Below are positions 1 to 10,680 of a stretch of DNA of 64,000 nt, piece after piece (position 1 is the stretch's first letter; each line of letters starts with the position of its first letter). The stretch covers positions 3,828,501 through 3,892,500 of the forward strand of contig JAKNDB010000107.1 of NCBI GenBank assembly GCA_024305405.1, written 5' to 3'. The position numbers and the translations under genes were made by a program. The DNA is from Dirofilaria immitis. Its lineage: Eukaryota > Nematoda > Chromadorea > Rhabditida > Onchocercidae. The notes beneath the pieces are model-generated. The model was not told where the DNA came from. It saw only the letters and a program-made list of their open reading frames with translations, and did no database searches.

Positions 1-406
1 GAAAGTCAAAGAAAAGGTTGCTGAAACTTTTTGTTTTCTATACTATAAAAATATACTATAATTTAAGCATTTTGCATAATCATTGTGTTTTCCTTCATCT
101 ATTCACACTATGAATTGCTACTAATTATGATTGACATAAGGCATCGAAATATTTTGAATATGAAATGAATTTATTTGACATTACACTGGTTTTGCATGAA
201 TTCATATTTCTGTTTGACTATGAATTTACGAAATGAAAAATTGAGAAGTAGAGATATAAAATTTTGTCGTATTTCAAAATTATAATTTAGCAGTTTTTTC
301 TAATAATTTGATTTTACATCGTTTCAGTTTTTGAATTCACTTTGCGTAGATTATACATATAACATCAAAATTTAACAAATTAACGTATATTGCTGCAATA
401 CTGCAG

Positions 407-515
407 ATTGGAGTGGATTTGTCAGAATGAGAATATTGAATTTGATCCATTGGCAATCAATGAATTAATCGAATTATGTGATGGTGATATGCGGAAAAGT
501 GTCACTGCATTACAG
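407..515 (+). other. rfc-4: rfc-4 exon with the DGDMRKSVTALQ motif
   Basis: The acceptor is ctgcag at 401-406 and the donor is GTAAAA at 516. One base completes a split codon, probably Arg, and 36 codons follow, ending LQ in phase 0. The motif GDxRK is typical of the small RFC subunits at the end of domain II. No further exon was seen in 1-406, which looks like A+T-rich intron. Confidence 0.85.
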
Positions 516-1430
516 GTAAAAGCTAATTTTACGGACAACAAATAAATACCATGCATTATTTATTTGTATTCAAGGAATGAAATATAGACATTTGTGCAAG
601 TATGTGCTGATTTAGAAGAGGAATTTTGAGAGAATGAAATAAAACTTCAAAGCAGAAAAAAGACTTCGAGTAAATATAACTACTGCAGTTTCAGAAAGTT
701 GACTTAATATTTTCAAATATTTTGTTATTTTTAAATTTCTAATTTATGGTTGCTCCTTCTTATTGTAGACAATATCATCATGTCATAAAAATTATTTCCC
801 ACTGATGTACGACAATTTCTTGGAGCTTTACCGGATAATGTGGTGGAACAGTTTCTATCTGCATGCAAATCTTTAAATCATGATCAGTTGTATGCATGTG
901 TGGAAAATATCAGGCGAGAAGGCTACGGAGTTTATCAGTTGTTGAAGCAATTTTTCTATGTATGCTTGCATCTCGAGGATCTTACTGATTTGAGTAAAGC
1001 TGTGATATGCGAAAAATTGGATTAAGTTTTATTTCTTTTTTTTAAATTAGTTTTGCTATGATATCGAAAGAATATGGAACAATCTCTATGTAATATTGAA
1101 AGATGATAATAAAATCTAATCGTTTAAATTTTATGTCATAAACTGATTAATTTAATAAATTATTGTGAATTTCCATTCTTTTTAATGCATAACTTTTCTA
1201 CACATAATTCACTGTAAATGATCTTAAACGATACTATAAAAAGAGGATTTCACTTGTGATTATACAATCTATCTATTTGTGAAACTATTGATTTTGTTTC
1301 ATAAATTATAGGCTGTAATCGATGCTTTATTTAGGTATGTGAAATGCGTATTCTGGATGGTGCAAATGAGTTTTTACAATTACTGGATTTTGGCACGGTT
1401 GTAATGGAACAATTTAAGATGTCACTTTAA
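407..1430 (+). CDS. rfc-4: Replication factor C small subunit 4 (clamp loader), 3' part, with two apparent one-base lesions
   Basis: This is the C-terminal part of an RFC4-type subunit of the pentameric clamp loader, an ATPase complex that loads PCNA onto primed DNA in the nucleus. Exons read are 407-515, 769-1022 and 1335-1430. Exon 407-515 gives LEWICQNENIEFDP and then DGDMRKSVTALQ, the small-subunit signature after the ATPase sensor region. Exon 769-1022 gives TISSCHKNYFP, then after a frame change TDVRQFLGALPDNVVEQF and ICEKLD. The last exon gives DGANEFLQLLDFGTVVMEQF, which aligns without gaps to the end of human RFC4 as I remember it ([21 protein letters not shown]). The ATPase exons (Walker A and B) must lie upstream of the window. 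As written, the gene is broken twice: exon 2 needs one extra base near 795-800, and its 3' end reads GATTAAGT where GAT plus a GTAAGT donor is expected. The gene is tail-to-tail with the LIM-homeobox gene. Identity is fairly sure; whether it is functional is not. Confidence 0.8.
769..1025 (+). other. rfc-4: rfc-4 exon with internal frameshift and damaged donor
   Basis: The acceptor is TTATTGTAG, ending at 768. From phase 0 the exon reads TISSCHKNYF. The homologous reading then continues in another frame from ACT at 801 (TDVRQFLGALPDN). The distance 769-800 is 32 bases, so one base is missing; a fourth T in the TTTCCC run at 795-800 would restore NYFPTDVRQ. After EKLD (codon GAT, 1020-1022) the sequence is TAAGTTTT. 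Read literally it is a stop at 1023-1025, but it also looks like a GTAAGT donor that has lost its first G. An AATAAA at 1108-1113 could serve as a polyadenylation signal if the message ended here. Confidence 0.8.
1335..1430 (+). other. rfc-4: rfc-4 last exon (C-terminus)
   Basis: The acceptor is TTTATTTAG, ending at 1334. There are 31 codons and a TAA at 1428-1430, starting VCEMRILDGANEFLQLL and ending FKMSL. It joins to EKLD in phase 0 with no gap against RFC4. It is too short to stand out as an open reading frame. An AATAAA at 1611-1616 is a candidate polyadenylation signal. Confidence 0.8.
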
Positions 1431-2153
1431 AAGTTTTCATACCTTTCATCTGCGATCTCGTGAACCATTCGCTTTAGGGGATGGGAAATATGAATAAGCT
1501 GTGTATTTTAGATGCATTTTCTAATTCCTGTTTTAGGACATTTTCTAATTCCTATATCGGCTCGTTCATTTGGTCTCTTTTTTGCATTTACCTCATTGTT
1601 ATTCCATGTTAATAAATTTACTTTGCATGTCCGTGAACTACTTTAAAATTTGCGAAGTTTATTAAAATATTTGAAATATAATTTCTAAGGATGCTTTATG
1701 ATGCTGTTCATCTTAATTTCGTCGAATCTAGAAAAAACTAATTGATCATTATCTCATACGTTTTTAAATTTTAACATTATGATGCTGCATTATTAATGCA
1801 TTCTCTTTTAATCAACTTATTGTAGCTATATCAATTATCTATACATTGACATCATGAAATGAGTGTAATCTGAAAAAGTACAAAACATCATTTTCTTTCA
1901 ATTTTCTCCATTTTTCTGGACTTTACACATTCTGAAATGAAACAAAATTTAATACATCGATGGTCTAATTTCAGCATTTTTTGATTTAAAAAAATCTAAG
2001 AGAATATTTTTATCACTTCTAAAAATTTCATCATCTACAGTAGCAATCAAAAACATTTTTCTTGAAACGATTTTTTTCGGCGAACTTTTACGAAACATGA
2101 TTTCAAATGCTAACATCACCTGAAATAATTATCCAGAAGTTTGATCAAAAAAA

Positions 2154-2211
2154 TCATGTGGAACCTGGTGGAATTGTTCGCCGCTCCGTAGCGATCATTG
2201 CATCTTCTACA
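2154..2211 (-). other. lim-4: Probable last exon of lim-4 (SVEDA...), via GC-AG intron
   Basis: A TTATTTTAG acceptor (2212) precedes T-GTA-GAA-GAT-GCA and an open frame of 18 codons to TGA at 2154-2156: [18 protein letters not shown]. Joined to ACTAG at 2563 it gives FPTSVLTSVEDA in perfect phase. From memory, C. elegans LIM-4 ends with a similar PTSV-TSVEDA stretch, which is why I looked here. The donor reads AG|GCATTC, a GC donor with poor consensus, or a GT donor missing its T. Confidence 0.55.
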
Positions 2212-5200
2212 CTAAAATAATTTGAAAACACTAAGATTACGACGAAGTCTTGTTAATAATAAAATCATATGAAGCAAAGATTTTGGAAATTATTAGAATA
2301 GGTTTAAAATATGCCAAAATATGGAATGTTTTGAATTAAATAATTACGTCGTTTCTTTCAATTAAATATTACCAAACTGAATTTAAAAGATTAAATTAAT
2401 ATGTTAAAAATTTAATATCCTTTGCCGGTAAATTTGACGAAAGGTCGGAGTTTAAAAATTTTGCTGAAACTTGAGAGAAATTAAATTCCCATTATCGGTT
2501 TCTAGATTTCGAGCTCTTCAATTTCTTATATTTGAGAAACAAAATAATTGAAAAAGGAATGCCTAGTAAGAACAGATGTTGGAAAAATCATGCCATCAAT
2601 GCTATCACCACTTGGACTCTTCGGAGTACTACATGGATCGGTTGATGATCGTCCGCTATTGTTATTATGATTAGTTCGATTCTTCTTGCTACCCTGATAT
2701 TTCTTTTGTCGTGCTCTCGAATTCTACAATTTACGCATATTTGTTTCCCAATTTTAATCAAGCAAATTGATAACAATATTTTATCAGAAGAATGAAAAAG
2801 ATTGAGAGAAAAAAATTTTAAGAAAATTATTAACTTAAATTTGAAAAAAGATTTTCAAAGAAACTAAAATTGAAAAATGATTAACCTGAAACCAGACTTG
2901 CGTAACACGTTTACTTAGACCAGTCATTGTAGCAATTCGTTCTAAATCAGCACCATCCGGATTACTATCAATTTGAAAATGTGTTTGTAAAACGGCTAAT
3001 TGTTCTTCCGCAAATGTTGTACGTACACGTTTTGTTTTAGCTTTTGTTGTCCTAAAATAATTTTATTTATGCAAATTTTTTTAAAAAAAATGATTTAGTT
3101 GATATATACAAATAATAATAAAATTTGATATTTAATTATTTCAATTAAAAGTAAATAATCAATTACCACATTCTCCTTCGACTAATTCCATGTAGTGCTG
3201 CTTGCAAAGAAGTCGAGAATCTTGCAATGCAAATTCTTCACCTGTACTTAATTGCCGTTTGCATTGATCGCATGCAAAACATGCAAGATGATAAACGAAA
3301 TTTCGAGCTCGTCGTACCCAATCAGTTGAATGTATTAGACGTTGACATGATGAACATTTTGTTCCAAATCGTCTGAAATCAATAATTTAATTGGTATTTT
3401 GATAAAAATCAAAGTTATCAATAAATAATTCTTATTATTGAAATGTTTTAATCTAGAATAGCTTTTACTTATCAGATGTAAACTTAGATGTTTTATCATG
3501 ATTTATTTGTAAAACAAATTAAGATCATTTTAACATAGTAGTATAAATGAAATTACCAGCAAATAAGATATGATAATTTAAGATTAATTAATTACTTAAC
3601 ATCGCCGATTAGTAACATTTTGATAAAATAATACCAATTATTTGATAAACATTTAATAATTTTTTGAAAAAGGTGAATAGGAAATATTGAAGTGTTACTA
3701 ATAATGGCTAAAATACAAACTATTCATTAAATGATCGATTATCATAAATAGTAATTGAACATTTAATGATATACGATGCTTATACTTCGATACTATTATT
3801 GGACACTATCTTTTACAGTATCCAAATACAAGTCATCAATATTTGCCAGTAATATAAAATAATAATAATGATCAGATAATATTAGCGAAATTTACGCATT
3901 ATTGCTTTTTTGCACAGATAATATTTGTTATATTTAAGTTCTTGGAATCGAAACAATCTGAATTCGAATAATTAATAATTGAATCATTCGAATTTACGAA
4001 TCGATTTTATAAATTTCTGCACTATAAATGTCATAAAATACCTAATTGTACTTAAATACTCAAATGAGCATAATTTTGAATCGATTTTTGGTATAAGCAA
4101 TCATTTTATAAAAATATAAATTCAATACTTTTAAAATTTATATTTTAAATTTCCAATAAATAATTTATGCAATAATTATTAATTGCAAAATTTGATTTAA
4201 CAAAATTTCACATTCAGATTTCTTTATGTCATCCAGTATGTAAATCTTTAGTCAAATTTTAAAATTTAATTTACGGTAATTATTGGCTAATGAAATATTG
4301 GGAAAGGATAGAAAGAGGAGAGAATAGAAGAGATCGAAAGACAAAATGTCATAGTTAACAATTAACAATAAGCTTGTTACATCATTGTAATCTTTGGTTA
4401 TCGAAGAAGATATTAAATTATATTCCTACTCTTGGAGATTGAAAGGATGATTAGGCAGATGGCCAATGTGTAATCCAGATTTGTGCCTCTTACTACTACT
4501 TACTACTTATGACCAACTAGACTTGAACTTTAGGTAACGATCTCAAACACAACCTTCTTCTCTTGTCATCGATGTTATTTACTATCAACAAATTATAAGT
4601 ATCACTGATTTATTTGTTGATTAAGCAAAGAATAAACAAACAAGCAGATACGAAATACTGGGAAAGAGACAGTGGAAGTATTTATACCCGACTAGATTTT
4701 GAATAATGAATCGATAAGGATCATCTTATTTCTGGTTATGCATCTTATTTATCATCAACAAAATCACAGTTATCAGTAATTTATTTACTGATTTATTTAA
4801 TAATTTATTTAATAATTAAGAGGAAAAGTAAACGAATAAATGGGCAAGAAATATTGGGATATGGAAAGACCGGGTGGAAAGATTTTGTCTGAAATATTAA
4901 AAGGAATTTAAAAAAAATTGCAATGAATCATAAATGAGTAATTGAAAAGTTGATTTATTTGCATGCTTGGCAAAAAAAAATGAAACATCTCGAATATGCA
5001 AATATTGATTAAATGATTGCTTGTTGAAAATTTAAAAAATTAAGATTGTTATTTTTAGAATTAATTAATCTTTCATAATAATATTTAAATATGTTCACTT
5101 GCAATCTCAACTGTCTTTTTTACTAAAAATATCCGTTACCGATAATTAATATAAAAACAATGAAATGAAATTGTTAATAATAGTACTGTAAAAAAGAGAA

Positions 5201-5584
5201 GTAGAAAATTAGTTAAATCAAAAAAAAATCTTCAAAAATTTTTTAGCGAATAAACAAATTTCTTAATTATTCTTCTAGCAAGCTAATTTGATAAGTTAGG
5301 GGAGATATAAATTTTTAATAGATATCATTGTTAATTTAGTGATAGAAATAAATCATTTTAACAATCAAAAAATTTATGCATAATAAATGAAAAAAAAATA
5401 CGAAATGATTTTAAAATTATCCAATTATTAATAATTATATCATATTGTAAGAAAATTATAAATTCTTAATATTTACAAGTGCAATTTTAAAATTTAATCT
5501 CAAAATTATTTTTAAAGCAATAGCAATATTAACAATATTAGCAATCACATTATTACCGCAAACGACAATAATAACGCCAACGCC

Positions 5585-5662
<78 letters not shown>

Positions 5663-8119
5663 AACAACAACAACGAAATCATTTTTAGGGATATATTTAA
5701 GAGAATAATAAGTAAATGAATAAAAATTTCCAAAAAAAGTTGGGCAAAGCAAGCTGAACTAACCTATTATAGCATTGAATGCAAAAGAAGTTATTATCTT
5801 TAACAAAACATGATGAATATTGTTCCAGTAATATCGAACATTGTGAACATTTCAAACAATTAATATGCCAAAATCGAGAATTAACTGTTAACAGCGTTCG
5901 ATCTATGATAAATTCCGAACATGACGAGCATATTTCCACTTCGAACTGAAATTAAATAAAATAATATTTTTTTCATAAAATCTTTTGGATTAATTATTTT
6001 CTATGATAAATTGAAATATGATAAAATATTCCCATTTCAGATATAGATATGGTGAGGATACTTTGGGAGATGCAAATTTAATTTGTAATAAATAAAATTT
6101 GAAAAATTCAGATTTTTTATAAATAATTTGTTATGACATCTAATTAACATATATCAGTGTGAGAAAAAGTATATATAATTAATAGATATATATAAATTCT
6201 ATCTTCTAAATTTATATATATTTTTGGGATTTTTATTTTATAAAATATAATTTTAGAATCTTATGATTTTGAAATTACTGTAACTATAAGAATATCATGA
6301 ATTATTTATAACGCTATATTTAAAGTTTATTTTAGAATACTGCTGAAATTAATGGTTTTATTTTAGCATCGCATTTAAATTTACCATTACTGCAATTAGT
6401 ATCAAAATTTAATTCTATACATCCTTGAAAAAACAACTTTACTCATATTATTTAATAAAAATAGAAAAAGAAAAGCTGTTAACATATTACAAACGAATGA
6501 TATCATATCTTCTTAGATGCTTATCAAATTAATCAATTAATTAATTTATGCATAGGTAGTTTGAGAAGCTATTTTTATGCATTCATATCTGTAATTTCAT
6601 TAATTTTTATTTTCTTTTGCAACTGTAATTTGCTTAGAAATCTTAAACATTACTATTTTTTCATAAAAGAGAAACATTTTTATTGATGAAATTTAATATC
6701 AATAATTATTGATATAAATGTTATCTTCTAAATTTAATTATACTTATTTATTGCTTATCATGAAAGTCTTATCATTTAAAATTAACCGTGACATATTGTT
6801 ATTTATTCTATAAAAATAATATTATCTCTCGTAATATGAATTGAAAATGAATATCTGAAATAATTTGAATCGAAAAAATTTTGTAAGATGATAGATTTCA
6901 AAATTAAAATAGCTGAATTGGAAATTAGAACAAATAAATTGAGAAATTAAAGTAACTAATTTGGAAATTAAAATGTTTGAGTTGAAAACTAGGATGATTA
7001 AATGAAACTAAAATAGCTAAACTGAAAATTAATTGACTGATTTGAAAACTAATATGACCAAATTGAAAAGTAAAATGAGTAAATTGGAAATTAAAATGAT
7101 CAAATTGGAAATTAAAATAAAAGAATTGGAAATTAAAAATGGTTGAGTTTGAATACTAAAAATGATTAAAGTAGAAAAATCTTTCTAATACCCAAATAAG
7201 ACTGGATTCAAAAATAATCAAATTCCAAAATATTAGGCAAATGAAATGGATTGGAAATAAAAATGAATGAATATATATTATAATGCATTTTGATTGCTAG
7301 ATTGCTAGTAGTATTTAAGGCTTATTATTTAACTAAAGGCCAAAGATGAGGACGATAAAAACGAAAAGATAGGAATAAAGTGAGGCACCTTTGAAATTCG
7401 CTGAGAAAATTTGCTTCATCACTGGTTGTTATCGGACAATTACAATTGTTATTATTGTTATTACCATTATTATTATTATTTCGATTACCAATATTATTAC
7501 TATTCCGATTAGTAGTAGTAATAATCATTGTAGTATTTGTTGCTTGCTCTGATTGTATCGATGGTGTTGCTAAAGTTTCAATAATCTCGCAAACATTATT
7601 TTCTACATTTTGTAGTGATGGTAATATTCGTTGAGATTGTTGCTGTTGTTGTTGTTGTCGTTGCTGATGATGCTGATGCTGATGTTGATGTTGATGTTGA
7701 TGTTGATATTGATGTTGATGTTGATGTTGATGTTGATGATGATTGATATTTAAATCATTTTTTGTTTCATTGCTTATTTCAGCTATTGCTGATATAGCAT
7801 GTGATGATGTTATTGTAGCAGTTAAACCTAATGATAAATCGGTTGTTGTTTGATGATTAAGTAATCCGGTTGAAGGATTATTATAACCGGAAAATTCATT
7901 AATGTTTAATGTTGCTCTCCTGTTGCGTAGCGTTACAAATGTACCATTAGCATTACTGATTAATGATGATGTTGACGGACTAAAACTACTATTGTCCGGA
8001 ATTCTTGATACATCATTAGTATCACAAAGTATAGGTATAAGATCATTACTAGTAGCAGCAATAGCAACAGCTGCAGCAGCAGTTGCCGCAGCAGCAGCAG
8101 CAGCAGAAGCAGCAGTAGC

Positions 8120-8186
<67 letters not shown>

Positions 8187-8287
8187 ATGACAATAGTAGC
8201 AGCAGTAGCAGTATCAGTAGCAGTAGTAGTAGAAATATTACTATTATAATTAATCGATTTCTCGTATAATCGATGATGAATTTCCAT
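2154..8287 (-). CDS. lim-4: LIM-homeobox transcription factor, LIM-4 / LHX6-LHX8 (Arrowhead) class
   Basis: This is a nuclear DNA-binding regulator. In C. elegans LIM-4 sets AWB olfactory and SMB neuron identity; LHX6/8 specify interneurons in vertebrates. Exons on the minus strand, 5' to 3': 8287-7389 (N-terminal, low complexity), 5945-5764 (LIM1), 3372-3167 (LIM2), 3051 or 3040 to 2886 (homeodomain), 2723-2563 (end of helix 3 and tail), and probably 2211-2154 (last 18 codons). The homeodomain carries [29 protein letters not shown] and [11 protein letters not shown], with Q50 and N51 intact. DGADLE plus [14 protein letters not shown] is the LIM-4/LHX6 signature rather than LIN-11, LIM-6 or CEH-14. 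Two junctions are out of phase as written: exon 1 to LIM1, and LIM2 to homeodomain. Each would be cured by one extra base or by a weaker alternative splice site. The family call is sure; the exact first exon and C-terminus are less so. Confidence 0.9.
2526..2723 (-). other. lim-4: lim-4 exon: end of recognition helix and C-terminal tail
   Basis: It starts with Asn51 ([20 protein letters not shown]) and continues [20 protein letters not shown]. The frame stays open to a TAA at 2526-2528, so the exon can be terminal (ending NYFVSQI). More likely the coding part ends at 2563 after ACTAG, a GC donor follows, and the message continues at 2211. See the entry for that exon. Confidence 0.85.
2886..3051 (-). 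other. lim-4: lim-4 homeodomain exon
   Basis: It encodes [40 protein letters not shown] and [15 protein letters not shown], about 50 residues of the homeodomain, up to Gln50 of the recognition helix. Asn51 is the first codon of the next exon. If the TTTTAG acceptor at 3052 is used, the frame from LIM2 is off by one. If AAAAG ending at 3041 is the acceptor, the join is in frame (Cys-Ala-Lys-Thr-Lys-Arg) but the site is purine-rich and poor. Confidence 0.93.
3167..3372 (-). other. lim-4: lim-4 LIM domain 2 exon
   Basis: The acceptor is TTTCAG and the donor is GTAATT after GAATGTG. It reads [19 protein letters not shown], then [12 protein letters not shown] and [15 protein letters not shown]. 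The ligands C-x2-C, H-x2-C, C-x2-C and C-x2-H are all present. One base is left over at the donor, so the next exon should supply two; the obvious TTTTAG acceptor at 3052 supplies the wrong number. Confidence 0.92.
3373..5763. other. lim-4 intron between LIM1 and LIM2
   Basis: This 2.4 kb intron is A+T-rich. It contains a CAA microsatellite at 5584-5674 and a less A+T-rich patch at about 4430-4570 with an E-box-like CAGATG and a TAATCC homeodomain-type site. That patch could be an intronic enhancer, but there is no direct evidence. No coding exon was seen. Confidence 0.5.
5584..5674. repeat. (CAA)n microsatellite in lim-4 intron
   Basis: About 30 CAA units are interrupted by one CGA and one ATA. 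It produces apparent poly-Val and poly-Leu reading frames on the minus strand that are not genes. Confidence 0.95.
5764..5945 (-). other. lim-4: lim-4 LIM domain 1 exon
   Basis: The acceptor is TTTCAG and the donor is GTTAGT. Sixty codons begin [19 protein letters not shown]. The zinc ligands are C-x2-C, then H in FWHINC, C-x2-C, and a closing C-x2-C in FFCIQC. That makes two zinc fingers in a standard LIM module, used for protein contacts (for example with an LDB/LDB-1 cofactor) rather than DNA binding. It is closest in style to LHX6/8 LIM1 (IVDRFLLKVN, CWH). It ends in AG and joins to ACG in LIM2, giving YNRRFG in frame. Confidence 0.92.
6870..7180. repeat. Degenerate minisatellite in lim-4 intron 1 (unit about 20-24 bp)
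   Basis: There are about a dozen diverged copies of a unit like AATTGGAAATTAAAATGA. The best-preserved copies are around 7080-7140. It lies between the N-terminal and LIM1 exons. Confidence 0.75.
7670..7740. repeat. Hexanucleotide repeat coding for (His-Gln)n
   Basis: The TGATGT/TGTTGA repeat reads CAACAT on the minus strand and encodes the His-Gln tract of the LIM-homeobox N-terminus. The hexamer period, rather than CAG alone, explains the strict alternation. Confidence 0.85.
8121..8186. repeat. (AGT/ACT)22 microsatellite coding for poly-Thr
   Basis: Twenty-two uninterrupted units within lim-4 exon 1, all ACT on the coding strand. Codon purity suggests recent expansion by slippage. It is flanked by a GCA/GCT-rich stretch that gives the poly-Ala. 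Confidence 0.95.
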
Positions 8288-8381
8288 TTCAAAATAATCC
8301 GTAATATGTGTAAAATGATTTTATTTTGAGCGTAAATTAGCTATTTTATTCTTTAACTATTTCAGCACAAATAATTTTAGC

Positions 8382-8442
8382 AATAATAATAATAATAATA
8401 ATAATAGCAATGATGATGATGATGATGATAATGATGATGATG
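8382..8442. repeat. (AAT)n followed by (GAT)n microsatellite upstream of lim-4
   Basis: About seven AAT units and then about ten GAT units with one AAT interruption, some 100 bp upstream of the lim-4 start codon. Confidence 0.9.
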
Positions 8443-9103
8443 GTATGATGAATAGTGATAATCAATGATGTTCTAATAGATGCAAATTTCTTTTTTTTTT
8501 TCACAATTCTGTAGCCATTAATGAGATGCGATAAAAGAGGAAATTTAAATTTGTCTATTTGTTTGGAGTTTAAGAAAGAAAAAAAAAGTTATTTAAAATA
8601 ATTTTGCGAACATTCTCGCATATGAAAAGATATAATAGAATAGCGATGAGAAATTTGGATAAATTTTGATGATTAGGTTGACTAATAACAATATGCAAAT
8701 ATAATATATATTTATTGCTTGTCAAAATAGTTATTAACAATAAAATAGGAATAGTTTAAATTCAAATTGGCTGGCTAGTTAGTTAGGCCTTTTTCTCTTT
8801 GTCATCAATGATTGTGACAAAATGATTTGCGATTAAATGCTAACACAACAGCGACGTTGACGATGACGATTATATGATGATGATAATGATGACAAAGATG
8901 AAGATAAAGATGGGGATAGAATGAATAATATTTTAGCTTAAAGCTAACTTTGCAAAATGCGCCTTATTAGCTAGGAATTGAAGTGAGCCTTAACGAAGCA
9001 CAATTTTCAGGCTTTGATGATTTTCATCGTCCCAAAATCTAAACGATGATGAAGCCTTTATCCATTCATATTAGTTTAACACTCAATTCAATATCTTCTT
9101 CTT

Positions 9104-9165
9104 TTTCCTCCTCCTCCTCCTCTTCCTCCTCCTTCTCCTCTTCTTCCTCATCCTTTTCTATTCCT
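9104..9165. repeat. TCC/TTC polypyrimidine tract
   Basis: An imperfect CCT/CTT run. It gives a spurious Ser-rich open frame. Pyrimidine-rich sequence continues to about 9245. Confidence 0.85.
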
Positions 9166-10577
9166 TTTCCATCTGGCTTCTTTCCTTTTCATTCTCTTCC
9201 TTCCTTCTTCTCCTTCCCCTCTTCATATTTCGCTCTTCCTCCCTTTTCACTTAAAATCACCGTAATCTGTCGGATAATTTTAAGTGAGTTGAAAATTTGA
9301 AAATGGATAATTTCCTTTATTGATGCAGTCACAATATATGGTAAGCCTTATCACTCTCGATTATTTTTGTTCTATTCCCTTAAGAATCACCCGTCCGGAA
9401 GCTTCAAAATATAACGGACACAATAGCATCATCCTATTTGTTCGATTTTAACAAACTACCGTATCCTTTTCTTATACACTTCCTCTCTTTTCAATTCCCT
9501 TTCGAATTATAGTCATCATTATTATAACTATCATCATCATCATCATCTCTATCAAAATATACTTTAATTCTTAATTATCAATTTAATTATCATTTTTTTC
9601 TATCTTTGCCTATTTCATCTTTTTACTACATTTTTTTAGCTTCCTTCTTTTAATAAATTTTAAAAAGAAAAGAAAAAGAAATTATAAATTTTAAATCAAA
9701 TTCCTATTAACACTAATTATTGCCATTGTCAAATTATTCGAAAAATTCAAATATCATTTACCGTAGTGTCATTCATAATAATTCTCTTATAATCATAAAA
9801 ATAAACTTGAATTCATACATTTTTTTCATCATTAATTTCTTAGCTAATATTTTATTTGTTTCATTAAATAATTTTCATTTTAAAATAGTCAAATGGTAAT
9901 TCAAAAAATTTGTTATAATATACGATTCAAATAATTATATATTTTAAATGATTGCTTTTAATACTATCAAAAATTTTTATTTTCATTTCTTCATTTTTAA
10001 ATTAAATATTTTCTTGGATAATTTCATTCAATGCATCAAATTTATCAATTCAATAATTTATTGCAAGCAAAAAAAAGTAAAAATGAAAATGAATGATTGA
10101 GTAGGTAGTAAATGAGAAAAGTAAATTAAAATATCAAAATGTATCAACAACTGATCAATAAAATGACTGATTGATATCAATTGTATATCATTCTCCTATT
10201 TCGAACATACTTCGCTTCTTTCTTAATACTAATTAATTTTCTTCAATAATAATTTTATTAGGAAGTTTAAATAACAATGTATTCTTTAAAAATATATATA
10301 ATAATAATAATACATGCAGTGAGTCATAATAATCAAATACAGTAATTCAAGAATATCGTATAAGTCAATTACACCCACTACAGTAAATCGATAATATTTA
10401 CTAAAACAAACTACCAATACAATAATTCAATAATAATTACTACTGTAAGTAAACAATAATAAAGCATATTTTCCAATAACAATAACGATACATTTTCTAG
10501 AGTGTTCCAAAATCAGCAATAATTACTACAATGAACATCTAACAATCACACGGTAATTCAATAATAGTCATTTCATA

Positions 10578-10680
10578 ACAATAAGTTAACAATAGTAACT
10601 ACAATAAATCAATAAGAGCTGTTACAATAAGTTAACAATAGTAACTACAATAAATCAATAATAGCTGTTACAATAAGTTG
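10578..10680. repeat. Tandem duplication, 46-bp unit
   Basis: Two copies beginning ACAATAAGTTAACAATAGTA at 10578 and 10624, differing at one base, plus the start of a third at 10670. It sits in a wider region (10300-10700) of looser AATA/CAATAA repeats. Confidence 0.9.

Larger units (their letters stand above)
7389..8287 (-). other. lim-4: lim-4 first coding exon: Thr-, Ala-, His/Gln- and Asn-rich N-terminus
   Basis: ATG is at 8287-8285; the open frame extends a little further upstream without another Met. Residues 35-56 are 22 consecutive Thr encoded by an ACT microsatellite, 57-78 are Ala-rich, 182-208 alternate His and Gln, 211-217 are Gln, and 258-281 are Asn-rich. Non-repetitive stretches between ([35 protein letters not shown]) look like real coding sequence. 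The donor is either GTGCCT after CAAAG (7389, phase 2) or GTTAAA after TTTA (7334, phase 0). Only the second fits the phase of the LIM1 exon, but it is the weaker site; a missing base would let the first work. There may also be a short unseen exon in 5946-7388. Confidence 0.65.

Noticed and set aside
2588..2776. Minus-strand open frame starting [10 protein letters not shown]
   Set aside because: It overlaps the lim-4 exon in another frame; the NSRARQKK frame is the homeodomain continuation.
5456..5752. Poly-Val and poly-Leu open frames on the minus strand
   Set aside because: They come from the CAA repeat inside the lim-4 intron.
7902..8249. Plus-strand open frame with poly-Val and Ala runs
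   Set aside because: Antisense shadow of lim-4 exon 1.
9046..9300. Ser-rich open frame
   Set aside because: Created by a TCC/TTC polypyrimidine tract; no splice partners.
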